Assembly: GCF_048541825.1 (NCBI RefSeq)
Contig: NZ_CP183332.1
Location: forward strand, 3,844,001-3,908,000
Origin: Caulobacter sp048541825
GTDB lineage: Bacteria > Pseudomonadota > Alphaproteobacteria > Caulobacterales > Caulobacteraceae
Direction of reading: 5' to 3'
Length of the DNA: 64,000 nt
The position numbers and the translations under genes are program-made. The notes beneath the pieces were generated by a model. The model was not told the DNA's origin and ran no database searches. It worked only from the letters and a program-made list of their open reading frames with translations. Numbering within the stretch: the stretch's first letter is position 1; the number at the start of each line of letters is the position of its first letter. Below, in pieces: positions 58,316-64,000 of the stretch.

Positions 58316-59968
58316 ATGACCGACCAGACGAAGCCGGAAGACGGCGCCTCGATGCGGACCGTGGTGGCGGCCTCTTCGGCCGGCACCGCGTTCGAATGGT
58401 ACGACTTCTTCATCTTCGGCAGCCTGGCCCAGGTCATTTCCAAGACCTTCTTCACCGGCCTTCCGGACGCCGCCGGCTATATTGCCGCCCTGGCCCTGTT
58501 CGGTGTCGGCTTCGCCTTCCGGCCGCTGGGCGCGCTGGTGTTCGGCAAGATCGGCGATCAGGCGGGTCGCAAGGGCGCGTTCCTGGCCACCGTGCTGCTG
58601 ATGGGCGGGGCCACCTTCGCCATCGCTTTCCTGCCGACCTATGAGCAGGCGGGGATCATCGCGCCGATCCTGCTGATCATCCTGCGCTGCGTACAGGGCT
58701 TCGCCCTGGGCGGCGAGTACGGCGGGGCGGCAATCTATGTCGCCGAGCACTCGCCCCCCAACAAGCGGGGCTGGTCGACCTCGTGGGTGCAGACCTCGGC
58801 GGCCTTTGGCCTGTTCGGCGCCCTGCTGGTGATCATGGCCACCCGCGCCGTCGTCGGCATCGAGGCGTTCGACGCCTGGGGCTGGCGGATCCCGTTCGCC
58901 GTCTCGATCGGCCTGCTGGGCATTTCGGTCTGGATGCGCCTGAAGCTCACGGAAAGCCCGGCCTTCGCCAAGATGAAGGAAGAGGGCGAAGCCTCCAAGG
59001 CGCCCTATGCCGAAGCCTTCGGCCAGTGGAAGAACATGAAGCTGGTGATCCTGGCCTTCCTGTCGATGATGTGCGCCCAGGGCGCCGTCTGGTACACCAG
59101 CTTCTTCTACAGCCAGACCTTCATGGAGAAGTTCCTGAAGGTCGATCCGGTCACCATCAACGCCCTGATGATGAGCGCCACGGCGGTCAGCGCGATCTTC
59201 TACGTCGTCTTCGGATGGTTGTCGGACAAGGTCGGCCGCAAGCCGGTGATGCTGGCGGGCATGACCCTGGCCCTGGCCTTCTATTTCCCGGGCTTCCACC
59301 TGTTGGAGCGCGCCGCCAACCCGGCGCTGGCCGAGGCTTCGGCCCGCTCGCCGGTTTCGGTGATCGCCGACCCCAAGGACTGCGCCCTGCAGTTCGATCC
59401 CGTCGGCAAGGCGGCGTTCGTCTCGTCCTGCGACATCGTCAAGAGCGCCCTGGCCAATGCGGGGGTCTCCTATGACAACCAGAAGGCCCCGGCGGGGACG
59501 CCGGCGGTGATGAAGGTCGGCGATATCGTAGTCGCTTCGCCCAGCGCCCTAGGCCTGTCGAAAGCCGAGACCAAGGCGGTCAAGACGGCGACCGAAGCCC
59601 GGATCAAGGCGGCGCTGACTCAGGCGGGCTATCCGGCCAAGGCCGACCCCGCACGGATGAACCTGCCGGGCATGTTCGGCGTGCTGCTGGTCTTCGTGAT
59701 CGCCGCGACCGCGCTGTTTGGGCCGCTGGCCGCCTGTCTGGTCGAGCTGTTCCCGACCCGGGTGCGCTACACCGCCCTGTCGTTGCCGTATCACATCGGC
59801 ACCGGCTGGGTCGGCGGCTTCGTGCCGTTCTTCGCCTTCGCCATCGTCACGGCGGTCGGCAACATCTATGCGGGCCTCTGGTACCCGGTGTTCTTCACCC
59901 TGGTCAGCGTGGTGACGACCCTGTTCCTGCTGCCCGAGACCAAGGGCCGATCGCTGGACGAGGTGTGA
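58316..59968 (+). CDS. MFS transporter, metabolite:H+ symporter (MHS) family, with large loop insert
   Basis: 550 residues, about 12 membrane segments. The MHS hallmarks are SSAGTAFEWYDFFIFG near the start, FRPLGALVFGKIGDQAGRK and QGFALGGEYGGAA. Members carry organic acids, proline/betaine or shikimate; the substrate here is not predictable. Between what should be TM9 (MLAGMTLALAFYF) and TM10 (MFGVLLVFVIAATALFG), about 115 hydrophilic residues (330-447) are inserted, with two Cys (KDCALQ, SSCDIV). This loop would be periplasmic, and in typical MHS proteins it is short. Confidence 0.92.
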   Translation: MTDQTKPEDGASMRTVVAASSAGTAFEWYDFFIFGSLAQVISKTFFTGLPDAAGYIAALALFGVGFAFRPLGALVFGKIGDQAGRKGAFLATVLLMGGATFAIAFLPTYEQAGIIAPILLIILRCVQGFALGGEYGGAAIYVAEHSPPNKRGWSTSWVQTSAAFGLFGALLVIMATRAVVGIEAFDAWGWRIPFAVSIGLLGISVWMRLKLTESPAFAKMKEEGEASKAPYAEAFGQWKNMKLVILAFLSMMCAQGAVWYTSFFYSQTFMEKFLKVDPVTINALMMSATAVSAIFYVVFGWLSDKVGRKPVMLAGMTLALAFYFPGFHLLERAANPALAEASARSPVSVIADPKDCALQFDPVGKAAFVSSCDIVKSALANAGVSYDNQKAPAGTPAVMKVGDIVVASPSALGLSKAETKAVKTATEARIKAALTQAGYPAKADPARMNLPGMFGVLLVFVIAATALFGPLAACLVELFPTRVRYTALSLPYHIGTGWVGGFVPFFAFAIVTAVGNIYAGLWYPVFFTLVSVVTTLFLLPETKGRSLDEV

Positions 59969-59975
59969 CCAGCCT

Positions 59976-60872
59976 TTAGGCCGCTGGGGCCGACAGCAGG
60001 ACCTCGACGGAGACGCCGGCCGCGGCCAGGGCCTGGACCAGCGCCGGCTCGACCGGTCCTGTGATCAGGCGAATGACCTGGCGACCCTCATGGGCCAGCT
60101 GGATCAGGTGCTCGGCGCTGGCCGCGTCCGGCGACAGTCGTTCGACGTCGCGGCGGCCCATGGTCATGATCTGAGGATCGGCGTCCGGGTCAGCCACCAG
60201 CACATCGGCCGCCGACAGGGCGCGGACGGCGCGCAGGGTCAGCAGGTCGGAGGGCCCCTTGCCGGCGATGAAGCGCACCCGGCCCTTGCGGGCCGAGCCC
60301 TTGGCCAGGGCCTCGCGGAACAGGCGTCCGGCGGCTTCCATGTCGCCCGACATCGCCGCCTGGGCCGCTTCGCCGGTCACGGCGTCGCGCAGGAACGAGC
60401 GGCGCTCGTGCAGGGCCGGCAGGGTCTTGCGGACCTCATCCTGGAAGCGGCGCAGAAGGGCGGCCACGCGTCCCGCGCCTTCGGGCACCTGGGCCTCGAT
60501 GTCGTTGCGCAGCATGGTGGCCAGCACGGGAGCCGAGCCGCCGGTGCCGACGGCCGCCACGACCTCACCCCGGTCGATCACCGCCGGAGTGTTGAAGTCG
60601 CACAGGGCGGGTTTGTCGACGACATTGACCAGCACCCGCGCGGCGCGGGCGGCGGCGGCGGCGGCCTGGATGAAGACCTCGTCATCGCTGGAAATGAAGG
60701 CCAGGACCGCGCCGGCATAGGAGCCGGGCAGGAAGGCGGCGTGGCCGTCGATGCGCACCAGCGTGGCCGGCGAGCCTTCGAACAGGCGCGCCTTGTTGTC
60801 GGCGCCGTCGCCGGAGCCGGCGATCACCACCTTGCGGCCGGCGAGCGGGAAATAGGCGGGAAAGCTGTCCAA
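59976..60872 (-). CDS. Siroheme synthase N-terminal (precorrin-2 dehydrogenase) with remnant methylase domain
   Basis: 298 residues from the TTG at 60872, which has GAGGGG six bases upstream and starts ten bases after the previous stop; an ATG at 60905 would overlap that gene. The NAD-binding domain begins FPLAGRKVVIAGSGDGADNKARL, followed by the CysG dimerisation region (EGAGRVAALLRRFQDEVRKTLP). The C-terminal 90 residues look like the first part of a uroporphyrinogen-III methylase (GKGPSDLLTLRAVRALSAADV), but the GGDP loop is replaced by ITGPVEP and the second half is missing. It should oxidise and perhaps ferrochelate precorrin-2, while methylation must be done by another enzyme. Confidence 0.88.
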   Translation of the reverse strand: MDSFPAYFPLAGRKVVIAGSGDGADNKARLFEGSPATLVRIDGHAAFLPGSYAGAVLAFISSDDEVFIQAAAAAARAARVLVNVVDKPALCDFNTPAVIDRGEVVAAVGTGGSAPVLATMLRNDIEAQVPEGAGRVAALLRRFQDEVRKTLPALHERRSFLRDAVTGEAAQAAMSGDMEAAGRLFREALAKGSARKGRVRFIAGKGPSDLLTLRAVRALSAADVLVADPDADPQIMTMGRRDVERLSPDAASAEHLIQLAHEGRQVIRLITGPVEPALVQALAAAGVSVEVLLSAPAA

Positions 60873-60882
60873 GAGGGTCCCC

Positions 60883-61194
60883 TCAGCGGGTCTGGCAATT
60901 GTCATAAGGTCCACCCGGGAATCCCGAGAGGCGGGCGCTGTCGCCCTTGCCCCAGATCTCAAACGCGCCCTTGGCGTAACGCGCGCCGGACGCCGAGCGC
61001 GCCAGGGGCAGGGCTCTTGTGACGCCGCCGGCCGAGACAATGGCCTTCTTGCCGCTGGCCGGATAGGTCGCCTGGAAGCTCTTGCCCTTGGCGCAGCCAT
61101 AGGTCACCGGCGTGGTGATGGCCGGTCCCGGCTGGGTGGCGCAGGCTGACAGGGTCAGGCCGACCACGGTCAAGGCAAGCACAAGGCGGCGCAC
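60883..61194 (-). CDS. Small lipoprotein with MliC-type (lysozyme inhibitor) domain
   Basis: 103 residues from the GTG at 61194, with ggag six bases upstream; longer frames have no signal sequence. Signal RRLVLALTVVGLTLSACATQ with lipobox LSAC. The mature part has YGCAKGKSFQATYP and ends PYDNCQTR, the two Cys and beta-rich pattern of MliC/PliC proteins, which block C-type lysozymes. It lies ten bases upstream of the siroheme gene on the same strand. The family call is by pattern, of moderate certainty. Confidence 0.8.
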   Translation of the reverse strand: MRRLVLALTVVGLTLSACATQPGPAITTPVTYGCAKGKSFQATYPASGKKAIVSAGGVTRALPLARSASGARYAKGAFEIWGKGDSARLSGFPGGPYDNCQTR

Positions 61195-61435
61195 GGTCAA
61201 CTCCAGGGGCGGCGGCCGCGAAGCAGGCGGCCCGATGAGCATAGTCGGTTTCGCGGTCGCTCCGCGCCCCCTCTCATCACTCGGCTCCAGCTTTCGCACG
61301 ATCGGTTTCAACCGCGCCGCGAAAGACGGCGTCCGTCGATGAAATATTGCTGGTCTCCACCGGTGTGAACAGTGTTAGGTTTGAGCTTCTAGCAGGGTCG
61401 CGCCCCGGCCCGAGCTCGGTTGGAGGCGAAAACAT

Positions 61436-61978
61436 ATGGCCGCGACTCTCGACGTGAACGGCAAGACGGTGACGGTTCAGGCCGATCCCGCAACACCCCT
61501 GCTCTGGGTCCTGCGGGACGAACTGGGCCTGACCGGAACCAAGTTTGGCTGCGGGGTCGCCCAGTGCGGCGCCTGCACGGTGCATGTCGACGGCCAGCCC
61601 GTCCGTTCGTGCGTCACCCCCATCGAGGGCCTGACCGGCGTCAAGATCACCACCATCGAAGGCTTGGGCGGCTCGCATGCGCTGCAACAGGCCTGGGTCA
61701 AACACGACGTGCCGCAGTGCGGCTACTGCCAGTCGGGCCAGATCATGTCGGCCGCCGCCCTGATCGAACAGAACAAGGCGCCCAGCGACGAGCAGATCGA
61801 CGAAGCCATGAGCGGCAATATCTGTCGCTGCGGCACCTATCAGCGCATCCGCGCCGCCATCAAGGACGCCGCCGCCGGCGGTCTGACGACGGTTGCCGCG
61901 ACCGGCAAGCCGCCCGCCGACATCGATGAAGCGATTGCCGCCGCCACCGGCGCGACCAGCCGTGGAGCCGGCCGATGA
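61436..61978 (+). CDS. (2Fe-2S) subunit of a molybdenum hydroxylase, IorA-like
   Basis: 180 residues with ggagg ten bases before the ATG. Plant-ferredoxin type cluster: CGVAQCGACTVHVDG and the Cys of VRSC. The second [2Fe-2S] domain has CGYCQSGQIM and CRCGTYQRIRAAI. This is the electron-transfer subunit of two-component xanthine-dehydrogenase-family enzymes such as isoquinoline 1-oxidoreductase. The C-terminal 30 residues are an Ala-rich extension. It overlaps the large subunit gene by four bases. Confidence 0.94.
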   Translation: MAATLDVNGKTVTVQADPATPLLWVLRDELGLTGTKFGCGVAQCGACTVHVDGQPVRSCVTPIEGLTGVKITTIEGLGGSHALQQAWVKHDVPQCGYCQSGQIMSAAALIEQNKAPSDEQIDEAMSGNICRCGTYQRIRAAIKDAAAGGLTTVAATGKPPADIDEAIAAATGATSRGAGR

Positions 61979-64000
61979 ACGGACCCCTCAACAAGTTCGG
62001 CGCCCAAGGCGTCGTAAACCGCCGCGACGTGGTCGTCGGCGCCGCCCTGGTCGGCGGCGCCTTGGTGGTCGGCTGCTCGCCGGCCGACATCATGAGCGCT
62101 GGCTCCAAGGTCGAGGTCGGCGCCTTCGGGCCCTTCATCAAGGTCGCGGCCGACGGCGCCGTGACGGTGATCTCAAAACACGTTGAATTCGGCCAAGGCA
62201 ATCACGCCGGTCTGGCGGCCATCGTCGCCGAGGAGCTGGACGCCGACTGGACCCGGGTCATGGTCGAGCAGGCCCCGGCCAACGCCAAGCTCTATGCCAA
62301 CGGTACTGCAGGGGCCCAGATGACGGGCGGATCGTCGGCTATCTCCGGATCGTGGGATCAACTGCGCAAGGCTGGCGCGGCCACTCGGGCGATGTTCGTC
62401 CAGGCCGCAGCCGCCAAATGGAGCGTCCCGGCCGGCGAGATCGCCGTCAAGGACAGCGTCCTGAGCCACACGTCGGGCAAGACCGCCGGCTTCGGCGAAC
62501 TGATAGCCGACGCCGCCAAGATCACGCCGATCGCCAACCCGCCCCTGAAGGATCCCAAGACCTTCACCCTGATCGGAACCGACCGGGTGCGCCGCAAGGA
62601 CTCGCAGGCCAAGAGCGACGGTACGGCGCGCTTCACCCAGGATGTCCGCCTGCCCGACATGCTGACAGCCATGGTCGCCCACGCCCCGCGTTTCGGCGGC
62701 AAGCTGAAGAGCTTCGACGCGGCTGAGGCCAAAAAGGTTCCGGGTGTCTTCGACGTCTTCGAGATCCCGACCGGCGTGGCTGTGGTGGCCCAGTCGACCT
62801 ATGCCGCCCGCATGGGCCGCGAGGCGCTGAAGCTGGAATGGAACGAGGACAAGGCCGAGAAACGCAGCTCTTCGGCCATTGCCGCGAGCTTCCGCGACAT
62901 CGCCGCGGGCAAGGGTCCGGCCGACCTGAAATGGGAAGGCTTCGACTCCAAGGGTGACGCCGCCGTGATCGCCAGCGCCAAGGGCGCCAAGGTGTTCGAG
63001 GCGACCTACGAGTTCCCCTATCTGGCCCACGCCACCATGGAGCCGATGAACTGTGTCGCGGCCGTGGACGGCTCCAAGGTCAAGCTGACCTTCGGCTCGC
63101 AGGGACAGACCCTGGACCAGCTGAACGCGGCCAAGATCGTCGGCACCCTGCCAGGCTCGGTCGAGATCGAGACCCTGTTCGCCGGCGGCTCGTTCGGTCG
63201 ACGCGCCACCTTCCAGTCCGACTACGCCGCCGAATGCGTCCACATCGCCAAGAAGATCGGCAAGGGCCGGCCGGTGAAACTGGTCTGGACCCGCGAGGAC
63301 GACATGCGCGCCGGCTATTTCCGGCCGCTGGTGGTGCACGCCGTCAAGATCAGCCTCGACAAGGACGGCTATCCGGCCGCCTGGCGTCACCGGATTGTCA
63401 GCCAGTCGATCATGAAGGGCTCGCCGATGGGCGGCAAGGGCCCTGACCAGAGCGCCATCGAGGGCACAGCCGGCTCGCCTTATCTGAAGGCCACGCCGAT
63501 CGTCGACGCCCAACTCGCCCTGCCCGAGGTCGGGGTGCCGGTGTTGTGGTGGCGTTCGGTGGGCGCGACCCACACCGCCTTTGTCATGGAGCACACCATC
63601 GACCAGCTGGCCCGCAAGGCCGGCAAGGATCCGGTTGATTATCGCCGGGCGCTCTACGCCAAGGTCGGGGCCGACCGGCATCTGGCGGCGCTGAACCTGG
63701 CCATGGAAAAGGCCGGCCCTGCGCCGACCGCCGGCTGGAGCCGGGGTGTGGCGGTGCATGAGAGCTTCGGCTCGGTGGTCGCCCAGGTGGCCGAGGTCCA
63801 GTTGGTCGACGGCCAGCCCAAGGTGGGCCGCGTCGTCACCGCCATCGATTGCGGCGTCGCCATCTCGCCCAATCAGATCGCGGCCCAGACGGAAGGTGGC
63901 ACCTGCTACGGCCTGTCGGCGGCGCTGTTTGGCGAGGTCACCCTGACCGAAGGCGTGGTCGATCAGACCAATTTCGACGGCTATCGCGTGCTGCGCATGA
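61975..64000 (+). CDS. Molybdopterin-binding subunit, IorB-like, 3' end outside window
   Basis: At least 675 residues and open to the window end. The N-terminus has a twin-arginine signal (NRRDVVVGAALVGGALVVGC), so the mature protein is periplasmic. The Cys at the end of the hydrophobic run also makes a lipobox possible. Motifs of the family are VEFGQGNHAGLAAIVAEEL, NGTAGAQMTGGSSAI, FAGGSFGRRATF and VLWWRSVGATHTAF. It oxidises an N-heterocycle or aldehyde and passes electrons to the small subunit. A partner cytochrome c may follow outside the window. Substrate unknown. Confidence 0.94.
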   Translation, partial: MNGPLNKFGAQGVVNRRDVVVGAALVGGALVVGCSPADIMSAGSKVEVGAFGPFIKVAADGAVTVISKHVEFGQGNHAGLAAIVAEELDADWTRVMVEQAPANAKLYANGTAGAQMTGGSSAISGSWDQLRKAGAATRAMFVQAAAAKWSVPAGEIAVKDSVLSHTSGKTAGFGELIADAAKITPIANPPLKDPKTFTLIGTDRVRRKDSQAKSDGTARFTQDVRLPDMLTAMVAHAPRFGGKLKSFDAAEAKKVPGVFDVFEIPTGVAVVAQSTYAARMGREALKLEWNEDKAEKRSSSAIAASFRDIAAGKGPADLKWEGFDSKGDAAVIASAKGAKVFEATYEFPYLAHATMEPMNCVAAVDGSKVKLTFGSQGQTLDQLNAAKIVGTLPGSVEIETLFAGGSFGRRATFQSDYAAECVHIAKKIGKGRPVKLVWTREDDMRAGYFRPLVVHAVKISLDKDGYPAAWRHRIVSQSIMKGSPMGGKGPDQSAIEGTAGSPYLKATPIVDAQLALPEVGVPVLWWRSVGATHTAFVMEHTIDQLARKAGKDPVDYRRALYAKVGADRHLAALNLAMEKAGPAPTAGWSRGVAVHESFGSVVAQVAEVQLVDGQPKVGRVVTAIDCGVAISPNQIAAQTEGGTCYGLSAALFGEVTLTEGVVDQTNFDGYRVLRM

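Noticed and set aside
60873..61100. Longer versions of the siroheme gene (starts at 60905 or 61100)
   Set aside because: They overlap the lipoprotein gene and lack a ribosome site; the TTG at 60872 has GAGGGG at ideal spacing.

Overview
This is GC-rich alphaproteobacterial DNA, most likely from Caulobacter or a close relative (Caulobacterales). The reasons are the codon usage and GC content, the gene order (fur-miaB-phoH-ybeY-corC-lnt-phrR-metK-trmB and rimP-nusA-ylxR-infB ... rbfA-truB-rpsO-pnp), a CYP153-type P450, a heat-shock promoter before dnaK, and several families of short intergenic inverted repeats. No phage, plasmid, IS transposase, CRISPR array, tRNA or rRNA gene was seen.

Layout. 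1-9.8 kb: the 3' part of an M1 aminopeptidase, dnaK-dnaJ behind a sigma-32 type promoter, a TonB-domain protein with an unusual C-terminal anchor, a RhuM-family protein, and mutS. 9.8-13.5 kb: glnD and an AT-richer lipoprotein gene. 13.5-14.6 kb: non-coding, built of three ordered repeat blocks (A-B-C). 14.6-20.2 kb: a TetR regulator, then folE and a tightly coupled DCC-DUF3429-SDR-FAD oxidoreductase run behind a perfect palindrome, then murJ. 20.3-26.6 kb: trpS, a CYP153 P450, nfuA, a RutE-type nitroreductase, two paralogous lipoproteins, tsaB and rimI. 26.7-36.1 kb: fur, miaB, phoH, ybeY, corC, lnt, a PhrR-like regulator, metK with a SahR-like operator, trmB, a small membrane protein and ppa. 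36.3-50.0 kb: the transcription/translation supercluster rimP-nusA-ylxR-infB and rbfA-truB-rpsO-pnp. It is interrupted between infB and rbfA by a VapBC-like pair, two secreted proteins and a dienelactone hydrolase. 50.0-52.2 kb: another repeat element, an AT-richer trypsin-like protease gene, and a second A-B-C repeat block. 52.2-55.5 kb: a Fur box, a TonB-dependent siderophore receptor and a PiuC-type dioxygenase. 55.6-64 kb: a soluble hybrid histidine kinase, an MHS-family transporter with a large periplasmic insert, an MliC-type lipoprotein, a siroheme synthase with a remnant methylase domain, and the two subunits of an IorAB-like molybdenum hydroxylase, the second cut by the window end.

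How the genes work together. Most of the window is housekeeping: protein folding, mismatch repair, nitrogen signalling, tRNA modification, ribosome maturation, RNA decay, and envelope lipoprotein and peptidoglycan assembly. The fur gene and the Fur box-receptor-PiuC unit form an iron-uptake circuit inside one window. The most unusual material is the pair of composite non-coding blocks at 13637-14540 and 51027-52190. They share order, orientation and block lengths, contain hairpins kept despite sequence change (one with a compensatory base-pair change and a reading-frame-breaking indel), and each lies between a foreign-looking minus-strand gene and a plus-strand gene. They are the best candidate here for an undescribed element or structured RNA family.
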